Counted from the first letter of the stretch, positions 48,111 through 57,867 are shown. The stretch: 64,000 nucleotides of DNA from Roseobacter sp. GAI101 (GCF_000156335.1 NZ_DS999213.1:2964929-3028928), one strand, 5' to 3'. The notes: generated by a model from the sequence alone, not told the origin. Translations and numbers: made by a program.

Positions 48111-49076
48111 ATGCGCATAGAAGTAAGCCGTGATGTGTTTCGACTGGCGCAGGTGTTCACCATTTCGCGCGGGTCGCGGACCGAAGCGCAAGTGTTGACG
48201 GTGCGAGTTTCCGATGGCGGCGTGACGGGGTGGGGCGAATGTGTGCCCTACGCCCGTTATGACGAGACGCTTGAGAGTGTGACAGCCGAGATCGAGGGGT
48301 TGCCAGGCGCGTTTACGCGTACGGACCTTTATGATCTGCTGCCCGCTGGCGCGGCGCGCAATGCCGTAGATTGCGCATTGTGGGATCTTGAGGCCAAGCA
48401 GGCGGGGAAGCGGGTTTGGGAATTGGCAGGCCTTGCCGCGCCGGGGCCTGAAATTACGGCTTATACGCTTTCCCTCGATACGCCGGAGAAGATGCAGACG
48501 CAGGCAGCGTTGCACGCACACAGGCCGTTGTTGAAGATCAAGTTGGGCACGCCTGACGACATGCCACGGCTTGAGGCCGTGCGGGCCGGGGCACCTGACG
48601 CACAGATTATCATCGATGCGAACGAGGGTTGGTCAGCAGAGGTTTATGCCGATCTGGCCCAGCATCTGGTACGGCTTGGCGTCGCGCTGGTCGAGCAGCC
48701 TTTGCCCGCTGGCGAGGATGACGCGCTGATCGGGATGGACCGGCCTGTGCCGGTTTGTGCAGACGAAAGCTGTCATGACCGAAACAGTCTGCCCAAGTTG
48801 AAGGGCAAGTATGACGTCGTGAACATCAAGCTGGACAAGACCGGTGGCCTGACCGAAGCGCTTTCGCTGCGGGATGCGGCGCTTGCACAGGGGTATGAGG
48901 TGATGGTCGGCTGCATGGTCGGATCGTCCCTTGCCATGGCCCCTGCCACCTTGGTCGCGCAAGGTGCAAAGGTTGTTGATCTTGACGGCCCGCTTCTTCT
49001 GGCCGAAGACCGTGAGAATGCTTTGACATTTGACGCAGCCGGGGTGCATCCACCTTTGGCCAAGCTTTGGGGATAA
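48111..49076 (+). CDS. dgcA: N-acetyl-D-glutamate racemase DgcA (enolase superfamily)
   Basis: A 321-residue muconate-cycloisomerase-group enzyme annotated in many genomes as dipeptide epimerase. Catalytic Lys pair LLKIKLG and metal ligands IIIDANEGW (Asp), VEQPLP (Glu) and CADESCH (Asp) are visible, and the second base Lys lies in VNIKLDKTGG. Next to dgcN it most likely interconverts N-acetyl-D- and L-glutamate. AAGGAG precedes the ATG. Confidence 0.85.
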   Translation: MRIEVSRDVFRLAQVFTISRGSRTEAQVLTVRVSDGGVTGWGECVPYARYDETLESVTAEIEGLPGAFTRTDLYDLLPAGAARNAVDCALWDLEAKQAGKRVWELAGLAAPGPEITAYTLSLDTPEKMQTQAALHAHRPLLKIKLGTPDDMPRLEAVRAGAPDAQIIIDANEGWSAEVYADLAQHLVRLGVALVEQPLPAGEDDALIGMDRPVPVCADESCHDRNSLPKLKGKYDVVNIKLDKTGGLTEALSLRDAALAQGYEVMVGCMVGSSLAMAPATLVAQGAKVVDLDGPLLLAEDRENALTFDAAGVHPPLAKLWG

Positions 49077-49079
49077 GAG

Positions 49080-49940
49080 ATGCGGACTGTTTATGTGAAT
49101 GGCGAATACCTGCCCGAGAATGAAGCCAAGGTTTCGATCTTTGATCGCGGGTTCCTGATGGCGGACGGTGTGTACGAAGTGACCTCGGTTCTGGGTGGCA
49201 AGTTGATCGACTTCGAAGGTCACGCCATCCGTCTGAGCCGTTCGCTGAACGAACTGGACATGCGCAACCCGATCTCGAAGGAGGATCTGCTTGAGGTTCA
49301 CCGCGAACTGGTGCGTGTGAACGAGATCGATGAGGGGTTGATCTATTTGCAGGTCACGCGCGGGTCTGACGGCGACCGCGATTTTGCCTTTCCCGACCCC
49401 GAAACGACCGAACCGACGATTGTTCTTTTCACCCAGTCCAAGCCCGGCATGGCCGACAGCCCTGCCGCCAAGAAGGGGGCCAAAATCATCAGCATCGAAG
49501 ACATCCGCTGGGGTCGTCGCGACATCAAGACGGTGCAGTTGCTGTACCCGTCAATGGGCAAGATGATGGCCAAGAAGGCGGGGTGCGACGACGCGTGGAT
49601 GGTCGAGGATGGTTTCGTCACCGAAGGTACCAGCAACAATGCCTATATCGTCAAGGGCAACAAGATCATCACCCGCGCGTTGAGCCACGACATCCTGCAC
49701 GGCATCACCCGCGCCGCTGTTCTGCGTTTCGCCAAAGAGGCGCAGATGGAGGTCGAAGAGCGCAACTTTACCATCGACGAGGCTAAAGAGGCGGATGAGG
49801 CGTTCACCACGTCCGCCAGCGCGTTCGTGATGCCGGTGGTCGAGATTGACGGCGTGATGCTGGGGGATGGCACACCGGGGCGGATCGCACCGCGCCTGCG
49901 CGAGATCTATCTTGACGAGATGCGCAAGGCGGCGGTTTAG
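49080..49940 (+). CDS. D-amino-acid aminotransferase
   Basis: A 286-residue fold-type IV PLP aminotransferase. The conserved elements are the PLP-phosphate region TEGTSNNAYIV, the Schiff-base Lys in KTVQLLYPSMGKMMAKK region (K near residue 145), and FDRGFLMADGVYEV. It starts 3 bp after dgcA, so it is co-translated with it. It would transaminate D-amino acids such as D-Ala to feed the D-Glu route; branched-chain activity cannot be excluded. Confidence 0.87.
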   Translation: MRTVYVNGEYLPENEAKVSIFDRGFLMADGVYEVTSVLGGKLIDFEGHAIRLSRSLNELDMRNPISKEDLLEVHRELVRVNEIDEGLIYLQVTRGSDGDRDFAFPDPETTEPTIVLFTQSKPGMADSPAAKKGAKIISIEDIRWGRRDIKTVQLLYPSMGKMMAKKAGCDDAWMVEDGFVTEGTSNNAYIVKGNKIITRALSHDILHGITRAAVLRFAKEAQMEVEERNFTIDEAKEADEAFTTSASAFVMPVVEIDGVMLGDGTPGRIAPRLREIYLDEMRKAAV

Positions 49941-49955
49941 GCCAGCGTTGAGGGC

Positions 49956-49989
49956 GCTCTAACCGGAAAAATCCATTTCTGGTTAGAGC
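49956..49989. terminator. Terminator-like hairpin after the D-amino-acid operon
   Basis: GCTCTAACC (49956-49964) pairs with GGTTAGAGC (49981-49989), continued by an inner A/T stem with one wobble. It lies 16 bp after the stop, without a T-run. Confidence 0.6.
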
Positions 49990-50101
49990 CGTCTGATGCG
50001 ATCGCGGTGGGTTTCGCTGTGCATGACCATCGTTTTAATCTGGATCGTAGGGGCCGGTGCGCAGGCGTGACGCGTTCAACGCCGAGTGCTTTTTTATTGG
50101 C

Positions 50102-50548
50102 TTAATAAGTATAGGACATGGACGGATACTTCTGCTGTCCGGAGGTCACCAAAAACTGGCATGCAATGTTGGCTTGGGCTTTTGAATAATCGTCTCTCTT
50201 CGGGTGAAAGCCGTTATCGATTGCGCCACTTCTGAGGTCTGCATCGTCTATGTAGCCCATCGGAAGTTCAGTTCGAAAACTTCGCCGCGCGACCGGCTGG
50301 TAAGATTCCCAGATTACCGCGTGCCGGGCATCAAGTCTGATTGAATCCATGAGCTTCAGAACGTTTTTTTCCGAGCCCTCAATCATTTGAAAATAGGCTA
50401 CGGGACTGAAATACAGCATCCCGCTTACACCCAATTTATGATTGTTTACTTCTGATAGCCGCACGATGTCCAAAATTACTGTCTTGGGGTCGGCAATCGG
50501 CGTGCTGCGGTAACATGCTTGATAAACAGGCTGGTCAGGTAAAGACAA
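50102..50548 (-). CDS. BLUF-domain blue-light sensor
   Basis: A 148-residue, single-domain flavin photoreceptor. The BLUF residues are present: Tyr13 (ACYRS), Asn36 (VNNHKLGVSGML) and Gln54 (YFQMIEG), with Trp in the later VIWESY strand. There is no output domain, so it must signal through a partner. It starts at a TTG with GGAGA upstream. It is flanked by unrelated metabolic genes. Confidence 0.88.
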   Translation of the reverse strand: MSLPDQPVYQACYRSTPIADPKTVILDIVRLSEVNNHKLGVSGMLYFSPVAYFQMIEGSEKNVLKLMDSIRLDARHAVIWESYQPVARRSFRTELPMGYIDDADLRSGAIDNGFHPKRDDYSKAQANIACQFLVTSGQQKYPSMSYTY

Positions 50549-50857
50549 ACACCGTCTCCGTATTTTTAAAATGATATCTGCTGCTGAAAAACCTGCGGTC
50601 GGATATGCTGATTAGCTGAGATACGTAGATGTTATATTCGGAAGACTTCCCGATGAAATTCAATCTATACAAAGGGCCTTATTTACACAAAGCCTTTGAT
50701 ACCCGAAGGTCTTCTTTCCACGGGATCGCCCATCCTAAACCTCTGTGACCGCGCGCCCGACCGAAGTGCCGCCGTCCGTGCCGGTCATGCGAACCGCGGC
50801 ATCAGTCACTTGGGGCTTGAAGGCGGTCAACTTTGTTCGAGGCGTAATTTCGGTTGC
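50549..50857. other. Intergenic region between the BLUF and DUF1244 genes
   Basis: About 309 bp, including the BLUF promoter. After the DUF1244 stop, 40 sense codons remain open in the same frame (50857 down to a TAG at 50735), with codon use like a real gene. No known domain is seen. Confidence 0.5.
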
Positions 50858-51169
50858 TTACCCTTTCCCGACGTTCTCCTCAAACGCGACCTTGAACGCT
50901 TCTTCCTGCTCGGGCTTGGCATCGGTCTGATAGTTGGCTTTCCATTCATCCATCGTCATGCCGTAGAACAGTTCGCGGGCTTCCTCCTTGCCCATCTCGA
51001 TGCCGCGCTCGTTGGCAGCTTCTTGGTACCAGCGCGACAGGCAGTTGCGGCAAAATCCGGCAAGGTTCATCATGTCGATATTCTGAACGTCCGTGCGGTC
51101 CTGCATCAGGTGCTGTTGCAGGCGGCGGAAGGCGGCGGCTTGCAGTTCGATCTCGGTTTGTGTGGGCAT
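50858..51169 (-). CDS. DUF1244-domain protein
   Basis: A 103-residue protein of unknown function. The DUF1244 signature is DMMNLAGFCRNCLSRWYQEAA followed by EARELFYGMTMDEWKANYQ (given in parts). FCRNC may bind metal. The ATG at 51169 follows GGAGA. It sits 20 bp after the N-formylglutamate amidohydrolase stop, in one operon. Confidence 0.92.
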   Translation of the reverse strand: MPTQTEIELQAAAFRRLQQHLMQDRTDVQNIDMMNLAGFCRNCLSRWYQEAANERGIEMGKEEARELFYGMTMDEWKANYQTDAKPEQEEAFKVAFEENVGKG

Positions 51170-51189
51170 GATGTCTCTCCTGTTTGAGA

Positions 51190-51930
51190 TCAAAGTTGGG
51201 TCCGGGCCAGCGCGGTTTCAAGGATCGGAGCCAGACGACCCGCCCAGTCCCGTTGGCCTGCGGGGTCCGCGATCAGGTCATTGCGCAGTTCGATCAATAC
51301 ATTGGGGCGGCCATGTTGCAAGGCGTGGCGGTCCACCGCGTCGCCGGGCAGGTGGCCGGAATAAGGCTCATTGTCGCCCACGGTCAGATCCGTTTCCGCG
51401 CGCAACAGGTCCAGCAGGGGCAGGGCCAGCCGCATGTCATGGGCATATAATACGCCAATTTCCCAAGGCCGCGGCGCACGACCGCGCAGTTGTGGCGTAA
51501 AGCTGTGGATGGATACGATCACGGTTGCGGGGCGCGCCGCCAGTTCGGTCAGGGCGTCGTGATAAGGGCGGTAGCAGGTGGTCAGGCGGTGTTCGCGTTC
51601 TGCGGCATTGGCGTGGCGGTTGGCGGGAATGATCGTGCCGTCGTATAGCTTCATCAGCAGGGTCGGGTCATCTTCGCCCCGGTTCGGGTCGATCACCAGC
51701 CGCGAGAAGTTACTGAAGATCGCGGGCGCGTTCAGCCGTTCGGCAAGCGCTGCTGTCACCCCGGCGGCCCCGATGTCAAAGGCGATATGGCGTGCCATGT
51801 CCTGTGGGTCCAGCCCCAGGTCGCCGCCAGCCACAGTCGGTGGCACCGTATTTGCGGCATGATCGCAGGTCACCAGCCAGCGTCCGGGGCGGCTTGCTCC
51901 ATCAATTGAAAAGGGGGAATATGTCATCAA
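51190..51930 (-). CDS. N-formylglutamate amidohydrolase family protein
   Basis: A 246-residue hydrolase of the HutG-type family (N-formyl-L-glutamate to formate and glutamate). Signature segments are VTCDHAANTVP, DIGAAGVTAALAERL, SRLVIDPNR and VSIHSFTP. No other hut genes are nearby, so the natural substrate is uncertain. Confidence 0.88.
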   Translation of the reverse strand: MMTYSPFSIDGASRPGRWLVTCDHAANTVPPTVAGGDLGLDPQDMARHIAFDIGAAGVTAALAERLNAPAIFSNFSRLVIDPNRGEDDPTLLMKLYDGTIIPANRHANAAEREHRLTTCYRPYHDALTELAARPATVIVSIHSFTPQLRGRAPRPWEIGVLYAHDMRLALPLLDLLRAETDLTVGDNEPYSGHLPGDAVDRHALQHGRPNVLIELRNDLIADPAGQRDWAGRLAPILETALARTQL

Positions 51931-52081
51931 TTTGCAACCTTTCGCGCCGCATACCTAAGTCAGGGGCGGCAAAATGCAAAGACGCTGTTATCGCTAACAC
52001 TTTTGCACTCTACTCTGCTCCTTAGTCATGATAGACAGAACCCGAATTTAACTGACCGGCCCGGACGAAGGAAACCACAGC

Positions 52082-53527
52082 ATGAAACGCACGCGGAACG
52101 TAAAGATAGTCGCCACTCTCGGGCCTGCCTCTGACACGCATGAAATGATCTCGGCGCTGCACCTTGCGGGGGCGGACGTGTTTCGCCTGAACATGAGCCA
52201 CGGCAGCCATGATGAAATCCGGATCAAGCACAAGATTATCCGCCAGATCGAAGAGGAAACAGGGTCGACCATCGGCATCCTTGCCGACCTTCAGGGGCCA
52301 AAGCTGCGGGTCGGCGTGTTTGCGGGCGACAGTGAACAGCTGGTCGAAGGGGCCTCGTTCCGTCTGGATCTGGACGAGGCCGAAGGCGACGCCAGCCGCG
52401 TTTGCCTGCCCCACCCCGAGATTTTCGCCGCGCTAGAACCCGGTGCCAGCCTGCTGGTCAACGACGGTAAGATCCGGCTCAAGGTCAAGGAGTGCGGCCC
52501 CGATTTCGCCAATTGCGAAGTCATCATCGGCGGCGTCATTTCGAACCGCAAGGGCGTGAATGTGCCGGATGTGGTGCTGCCGCTGGCAGCGTTGTCCGAC
52601 AAGGATCGCGCCGACCTTGAATTTGTCTGCGAACTTGGCGTTGACTGGCTGGCGCTCAGCTTTGTTCAGCGTCCCGAGGATGTGCTTGAGGCGCGGGACC
52701 TGGCCAAAGGCCGTGCCGCGTTGTTGTCGAAGATCGAAAAGCCGTCAGCTGTGGCGCGGTTCGATGATATCCTGTCGGTCAGTGACGGGATCATGGTCGC
52801 GCGCGGCGATCTGGGGGTCGAATTGCCCGTGCAGAATGTGCCACCGATCCAGAAGCGGCTGGTGCGCAAGTGCCGTGCCGCCGCCAAGCCTGTGATCGTC
52901 GCCACCCAGATGCTGGAATCGATGATCGAAAGCCCGATGCCCACCCGTGCCGAAGTCTCTGATGTGGCCACGGCCATCTATGAAGGTGCGGATGCGGTCA
53001 TGCTGTCGGCTGAATCCGCTGCCGGGTCCTATCCGATTGAAGCGGTCAAGACGATGGACAATGTCGCGACCGAGGTCGAGATGGACCCGACCTATACCCA
53101 GATCATCGAATCCTCGCGCACTGCAGACCGCATGACGGTTGCCGATGGCATCGTCGCCGCGGCCCGCGAGATCGCGGAGACGACCAACATCAGGGCGATC
53201 TGCTGTTTTACCCAAAGCGGCACCACCGGTTTGCTGATCGCCCGCGAACGTCCCCGCGTGCCGATCATCGCCCTGACCCCGCTGGTAAAGACTGCGCGGC
53301 GTCTGGCGCTTAGCTGGGGCACGAACTGCATCATCACCGACCGGCTGGACCGCTTCAAGATGGCGGTCGTCAGTGCCGCACGCGCCGCCCGTGAGGAAGG
53401 CTATGCCGGTCCCGAGGACCTGATCGTCGTGATTGCCGGCGTGCCGTTCAATGTCGAAGGCAGCACCAACATTCTGCGGGTTGCCCCTTGCGACGAACGT
53501 TTGATCTTCAACACCGATCCGGAGTAA
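52082..53527 (+). CDS. pyk: Pyruvate kinase
   Basis: A 481-residue glycolytic enzyme (phosphoenolpyruvate plus ADP to pyruvate plus ATP). It has TLGPASDTHEM, the Lys/Glu active site region SKIEKP, MVARGDLGVELP and MLSAESAAGSYPIEAV. The length matches the bacterial family. It is followed by a small membrane-protein gene. Confidence 0.97.
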   Translation: MKRTRNVKIVATLGPASDTHEMISALHLAGADVFRLNMSHGSHDEIRIKHKIIRQIEEETGSTIGILADLQGPKLRVGVFAGDSEQLVEGASFRLDLDEAEGDASRVCLPHPEIFAALEPGASLLVNDGKIRLKVKECGPDFANCEVIIGGVISNRKGVNVPDVVLPLAALSDKDRADLEFVCELGVDWLALSFVQRPEDVLEARDLAKGRAALLSKIEKPSAVARFDDILSVSDGIMVARGDLGVELPVQNVPPIQKRLVRKCRAAAKPVIVATQMLESMIESPMPTRAEVSDVATAIYEGADAVMLSAESAAGSYPIEAVKTMDNVATEVEMDPTYTQIIESSRTADRMTVADGIVAAAREIAETTNIRAICCFTQSGTTGLLIARERPRVPIIALTPLVKTARRLALSWGTNCIITDRLDRFKMAVVSAARAAREEGYAGPEDLIVVIAGVPFNVEGSTNILRVAPCDERLIFNTDPE

Positions 53528-53576
53528 ATGTCGGCCAGTTGGGGAAAAACATAGCAGGGCAAAGGCGCGCTTTCAC

Positions 53577-53804
53577 ATGGACACTGATCTAGCACTTGTT
53601 TTGGGAATCGCGCTTGCGGCGTTGTCTATCCCTTCACTTGTATCGGCGTTTTCTGATTCCCGGGCTCCGCGCGCCTCTGTCTTGACGATCCTGATCGCGG
53701 GCGGGTTGATCGTCTATGCCGTCCTGTCCCATCCGGGGGGCTATGCGCTGGCGGATATTCCCGATGCCGTTGTGCATGTGATCGCGCGCTATAGGTTCTG
53801 GTAA
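53577..53804 (+). CDS. Small two-helix membrane protein
   Basis: A 75-residue protein with two hydrophobic segments (LALVLGIALAALSIPSLVSAF; VLTILIAGGLIVYAVL) and a short aromatic tail. It lies between pyk and rpmI, 49 bp after pyk. I recall similar small proteins at this place in related genomes, but no function is known. Confidence 0.75.
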   Translation: MDTDLALVLGIALAALSIPSLVSAFSDSRAPRASVLTILIAGGLIVYAVLSHPGGYALADIPDAVVHVIARYRFW

Positions 53805-53933
53805 ACCTCTGGTGTGGTCTTTTGGGCTTGCCATGCCCGCCAGTCCCTCCTATACGCCAGCTTCGTTCCGCGCGTCCGGCCTACGTGGCATGCCGAGTCG
53901 CGCATCTACCGAACTCAAGTCAAGGAGACGGAA

Positions 53934-54134
53934 ATGCCCAAGATGAAGACCAAGTCGAGCGCTAAAAAGCGCTTTAAAGTATCGGCGACCGGTAAGGTCA
54001 TCGGCAGTCAGGCCGGCAAGCAGCACGGCATGATCAAGCGGAGCAATAAGTTCCTGCGCAACGCACGCGGCACGACAGCATTGTCTGCGCCAGATGCAAA
54101 GATCATCAAGGGCTTCATGCCCTACGACCGCTAA
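53934..54134 (+). CDS. rpmI: 50S ribosomal protein L35
   Basis: The 66-residue L35, [21 protein letters not shown] precedes the ATG at 53934. It is 15 bp before rplT, the usual pair; infC is not in this cluster. Confidence 0.98.
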   Translation: MPKMKTKSSAKKRFKVSATGKVIGSQAGKQHGMIKRSNKFLRNARGTTALSAPDAKIIKGFMPYDR

Positions 54135-54149
54135 GATAGGAGAGCCGAT

Positions 54150-54515
54150 ATGTCCCGTACAAAAGGTGGTGTCGTCACCCACGCCCGTCACAAGAAGGTA
54201 ATCAAAGCAGCCAAAGGTTATTATGGCCGCCGCAAGAATACCTTTAAAGTCGCGCGTCAAGCCGTCGACAAAGCAAACCAATATGCAACCCGTGACCGCA
54301 AGAATCGCAAGCGCAACTTCCGCGCATTGTGGATCCAGCGGATCAACGCTGCGGTGCGCAGCCATGACGAAGCGCTGACATACAGCCGTTTCATCAATGG
54401 TCTGTCCCTTGCAGGCATCGAAGTAGACCGTAAGGTTCTGGCCGATCTGGCCGTGAACGAACCTGAATCGTTCGGTGCGATTGTTAAGCAAGCACAAGAC
54501 GCACTGGCCGCATAA
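54150..54515 (+). CDS. rplT: 50S ribosomal protein L20
   Basis: The 121-residue L20, needed for early 50S assembly. [23 protein letters not shown] is the family start, given here in two parts with [10 protein letters not shown] after it. It is followed by a strong terminator. Confidence 0.98.
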   Translation: MSRTKGGVVTHARHKKVIKAAKGYYGRRKNTFKVARQAVDKANQYATRDRKNRKRNFRALWIQRINAAVRSHDEALTYSRFINGLSLAGIEVDRKVLADLAVNEPESFGAIVKQAQDALAA

Positions 54516-54539
54516 GCGCCCGACGCTTCTTGGAATTAC

Positions 54540-54571
54540 AAAACGCCGCTCTGATATCAGGGCGGCGTTTT
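54540..54571. terminator. Rho-independent terminator of rpmI-rplT
   Basis: AAAACGCCGC pairs with GCGGCGTTTT, closed by the palindrome CTGATATCAG, ending in TTTT. It also lies before the end of the convergent MFS gene. Confidence 0.92.
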
Positions 54572-54576
54572 GCGTT

Positions 54577-55782
54577 TCAGTCGAGAGGTCTTTGAAAGGC
54601 TGCCAGCGCCGCGCCTGTCAGCAAGATGCAGGCCGCTACCAGCAAGCCTGATCCGATATTGCCTGTCGCATCGCCGATGGCCCCGGCCGTAAAGGGGCCG
54701 ATTGTCTGGGCGACGGCAAAGACAACGGTAAACAGGCTCATCGCGGCGGCCCAGCTTGCGGGCGGCAGGTTCTGGCGGATAAAGCTGGTGATCGCACCGG
54801 GGGCCATGAACACGCACAGCCCGAAGACGATGGCCGATATCACAACCGCGCCCCCCGCGGGCAACACGACGGGCAGGGCCGACCCTACCGCGATTCCGGT
54901 CAGGATCATCGCCAGGGGGCGGCCGGAATTGTGCCGCGCCAAGACGCCGCGCCAGACAAATGGGGACAGGACCAGCGCAACGCCCAGGATGATCCAGACC
55001 CCGGCGATCAAGCCGGCCGACGCTTGTTGATCCGCCATCCAGGCCCCGAGGAACGTGAGGTAGACGATATACCCCATGGCAAACCCGGCATAGCCCGCCA
55101 ATTCGCGCCAGATGCGCCGCAGCGGTAACCCTCCGGTTGCGGTGTTGCGCGGCGCGGGCACGTGCAGCGCGCGGGCAGACCACAAGCCAAGCGGGATGGC
55201 GATCACACTGAGCCCGCCGATGATGTACCAGCCAAAACGCCACGAGGACGGGCCCCATGCCTCGAGCATCAGGGGCAGGGATGCGCCAGCCAGCATGATG
55301 CCAAGACCGCCGCCAGTGCCAAACAGGATCGCAATCGCCAGCGCATTGCGTTTCGGATCGCCGGGAAACAACCGCGCGGTCAATACGCTGGCGGTGGAAA
55401 AGGACATCGCCCCGAACACCCCCGCGGCAATCCGCCAGAACGTCTGCCAGCCCATCGTCGCCTCGACCCCCGTGGCCAGCAGGCTGGCCGTGGTGGCGAC
55501 AAGGCCAAAGCTGAACAACTGTGACGGTGCCACACGCCCGATCAGCAGCAACGTCAGCACGGCCCCCACCACATAGCCAAGCGCATTGGCCGTGTTCAGC
55601 CAACCGGCTTGCGCATAGCTCCACCCCAGCTCGGATTTCATTGCGGGCAGGATCAGGCCGTAGGCAAACCGTGCAAAACCATTGGTGACCATGACCCCCA
55701 GGGTCAGCCCCGCAAGCGCCAGCCAGGGCCGGTTAACGGGGCGGGGCCGGTCAACGGGACGGGGCAGGGCGCTGTGTGCCAA
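54577..55782 (-). CDS. YbfB/YjiJ-family MFS transporter
   Basis: A 401-residue, 12-segment major facilitator of the YbfB/YjiJ group (start VMVTNGFARFAYGLILPAM, then GWLNTANALGYVVGAV). The substrate is unknown. It starts at a TTG 2 bp after the stop of the GFA gene, with AGGG upstream, so translation is coupled. Confidence 0.9.
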   Translation of the reverse strand: MAHSALPRPVDRPRPVNRPWLALAGLTLGVMVTNGFARFAYGLILPAMKSELGWSYAQAGWLNTANALGYVVGAVLTLLLIGRVAPSQLFSFGLVATTASLLATGVEATMGWQTFWRIAAGVFGAMSFSTASVLTARLFPGDPKRNALAIAILFGTGGGLGIMLAGASLPLMLEAWGPSSWRFGWYIIGGLSVIAIPLGLWSARALHVPAPRNTATGGLPLRRIWRELAGYAGFAMGYIVYLTFLGAWMADQQASAGLIAGVWIILGVALVLSPFVWRGVLARHNSGRPLAMILTGIAVGSALPVVLPAGGAVVISAIVFGLCVFMAPGAITSFIRQNLPPASWAAAMSLFTVVFAVAQTIGPFTAGAIGDATGNIGSGLLVAACILLTGAALAAFQRPLD

Positions 55783-55784
55783 GG

Positions 55785-56192
55785 TTAGCCCTGCGGCCGT
55801 TGCGGCACGCTTGGCATACCATCGGCAATCAGATGGAACGGCTGTTGATCTTGCGTCCAGATCGCCATCTGCGGCCCGCCATAGGCCGTCGGATCATCCA
55901 GCGACCCGACCTTGAGCACGATGAACGGTCGCGACGGCAACCGCGTCAGGACATGGGTGCCGCAGTCGCCGCAAAATTCGCGCGTGACGGGGTTGTCCAG
56001 ATCGCTCCGCGTGAACTGCCTGGGCGTGCCTTTGGTGAACGAAAACCCTTCCGCCGGCATCAGCATGAAATAATTTGGCCCCCCTCCCGAGATGTACTGA
56101 CACTCTCGGCAATGGCACTGTGCCTTGAACGCGGGATTCCCGCTGGTCTCGTAGCGCAACGCGCCGCAATAGCATCCGCCTGATAGTGTCAT
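55785..56192 (-). CDS. GFA/CENP-V-family protein
   Basis: A 135-residue zinc protein of the glutathione-dependent formaldehyde-activating family. The zinc ligands are in GGCYCGALRY, CHCRECQ and FCGDCGTHV. These enzymes may act on glutathione adducts; the activity is not predictable. GGGAGGG selects the ATG at 56192. It is first in a two-gene operon with the MFS gene. Confidence 0.92.
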   Translation of the reverse strand: MTLSGGCYCGALRYETSGNPAFKAQCHCRECQYISGGGPNYFMLMPAEGFSFTKGTPRQFTRSDLDNPVTREFCGDCGTHVLTRLPSRPFIVLKVGSLDDPTAYGGPQMAIWTQDQQPFHLIADGMPSVPQRPQG

Positions 56193-56437
56193 CGTCAAAC
56201 CCTCCCGTGTTGGGGGCACTATGTGCGCGGGTATCGGGGCGCGCAAGGGCCGGGGCGACGTGATCCGCCCCGGTCTTCGATCTCTTGCAACGCTTCGTGC
56301 GCGCCCTCGCCTATCAACGGTCAGTGGCCTTTCGACACTAGGCTCATGATCAAAAACGCCAACCCATCCGGCGTTGCGCTTGTAATCACGGGCGGTTCTG
56401 GTAGCACGTCAGCGGGCTAGCAAACGGCAGGTGCGAC

Positions 56438-57511
56438 ATGGATGATCTCAAGCAAAAATACATTGGACAGATTGCGAATGCAGCGGACGAGGCGGCATTG
56501 GAAGATATCCGTCTGGCCGCTGTCGGCAAAAAGGGCGAAGTTGCGCTGAAAATGCGCGAACTGGGCAAGATGACGCCCGAAGAACGCCAGACCGCCGGTC
56601 CCGCGCTGAATGCCTTGAAGGACGAGATCAACTCGGCCCTTGCCGCCAAGAAGGCCGCCCTGGGCGACGCCGCGTTGGATGAACGCCTGCGCAGCGAATG
56701 GCTGGACGTTACGCTGCCGACCCGTGCCACCCGCCAAGGCACGATCCACCCGGTCAGCCAGGTGACGGAAGAGGTGACTGCGATCTTTGCCGAACTTGGA
56801 TTTTCCGTTGCCGAAGGCCCGCGCATCGACACCGACTGGTATAACTTCGACGCGTTGAACATTCCCGGACACCATTCTGCCCGCGCCGAGATGGACACGT
56901 TTTACATGGCCCGCGCCGAAGGCGACGACCGCCCGCCGCATGTCTTGCGCACGCACACTTCGCCGGTACAAATCCGCACGATGGAAGCACAAGGCGCGCC
57001 GCTGCGCATCATTTGCCCCGGTGGTGTGTACCGCGCCGATTACGACCAGACCCACACGCCGATGTTCCATCAGGTCGAAGGTCTGGCGATCGACAAAGAC
57101 ATCTCGATGGCGAACCTGAAATGGACGCTGGAAGAATTCTTTGCCGCGTTCTTTGAAGTTGACGGCATCAAGACCCGTTTCCGCGCCTCGCATTTCCCGT
57201 TCACCGAGCCCTCCGCCGAGGTCGACATCCAGTGTTCATGGGTCGATGGCCAGTTGCGCATCGGTGAAGGCGACGGCTGGATGGAAGTCCTTGGGTCCGG
57301 CATGGTCCACCCCAAGGTGCTGCAAGCGGGCGGGATCGACCCGAACGAATGGCAGGGCTTTGCCTTTGGCATGGGCATCGACCGCATCGCGATGCTGAAA
57401 TACGGCATTCCCGACCTGCGCGCGTTCTTTGATTCAGACCTGCGCTGGCTGCGTCACTACGGGTTCGCCGGCCTCGACCAGCCGAACTTGCATGGCGGTT
57501 TGAGCAGGTAG
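56438..57511 (+). CDS. pheS: Phenylalanine--tRNA ligase subunit alpha
   Basis: The 357-residue catalytic subunit. It has an N-terminal coiled coil (residues 1-90) and class II motifs: [26 protein letters not shown] and [16 protein letters not shown]. It forms the alpha2-beta2 enzyme with PheT, encoded 1.2 kb downstream. Confidence 0.98.
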   Translation: MDDLKQKYIGQIANAADEAALEDIRLAAVGKKGEVALKMRELGKMTPEERQTAGPALNALKDEINSALAAKKAALGDAALDERLRSEWLDVTLPTRATRQGTIHPVSQVTEEVTAIFAELGFSVAEGPRIDTDWYNFDALNIPGHHSARAEMDTFYMARAEGDDRPPHVLRTHTSPVQIRTMEAQGAPLRIICPGGVYRADYDQTHTPMFHQVEGLAIDKDISMANLKWTLEEFFAAFFEVDGIKTRFRASHFPFTEPSAEVDIQCSWVDGQLRIGEGDGWMEVLGSGMVHPKVLQAGGIDPNEWQGFAFGMGIDRIAMLKYGIPDLRAFFDSDLRWLRHYGFAGLDQPNLHGGLSR

Positions 57512-57537
57512 GTCACGCCTGTCCCGGAGGCCGTGCA

Positions 57538-57816
57538 GTGAAGCTGTTTGATCATAAAAACCGCGAGGCATCGGAGGCCAGTCGAACCCTGTATGCGCGG
57601 TTCGAACTGGCGCATACCTTTGTGGATTTCATGGCGGCAGTGTGCTTTATCGTCGGTTCGATCCTGTTCTTTTTCGAGTCAGAGCAGATTCCCGCAACAT
57701 GGCTTTTCCTGATCGGATCGTTTCTGTTTGCGGCAAAACCGACCTTGCGGTTGGTGCGGGAAATCAAGCTGTACCGGATGGGCGATGTCAAAGATCTGGC
57801 GAAAAGAGCAAAGTGA
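57538..57816 (+). CDS. YrhK-family membrane protein
   Basis: A 92-residue protein with two hydrophobic segments (TFVDFMAAVCFIVGSILFFFES; TWLFLIGSFLFAAKP) and the YrhK-like tail TLRLVREIKLYR. It starts with GTG 26 bp after pheS. The function is unknown. Confidence 0.8.
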   Translation: MKLFDHKNREASEASRTLYARFELAHTFVDFMAAVCFIVGSILFFFESEQIPATWLFLIGSFLFAAKPTLRLVREIKLYRMGDVKDLAKRAK

Positions 57817-57867
57817 AGCCACGGCGTCACGTTCGGATAAACTGATACTCAAGGGTGGGCTGCCGTC

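Noticed and set aside
46935-48521. A 528-codon open frame antisense to dgcN-dgcA
   Set aside because: It covers two conserved plus-strand genes and has no recognisable product.
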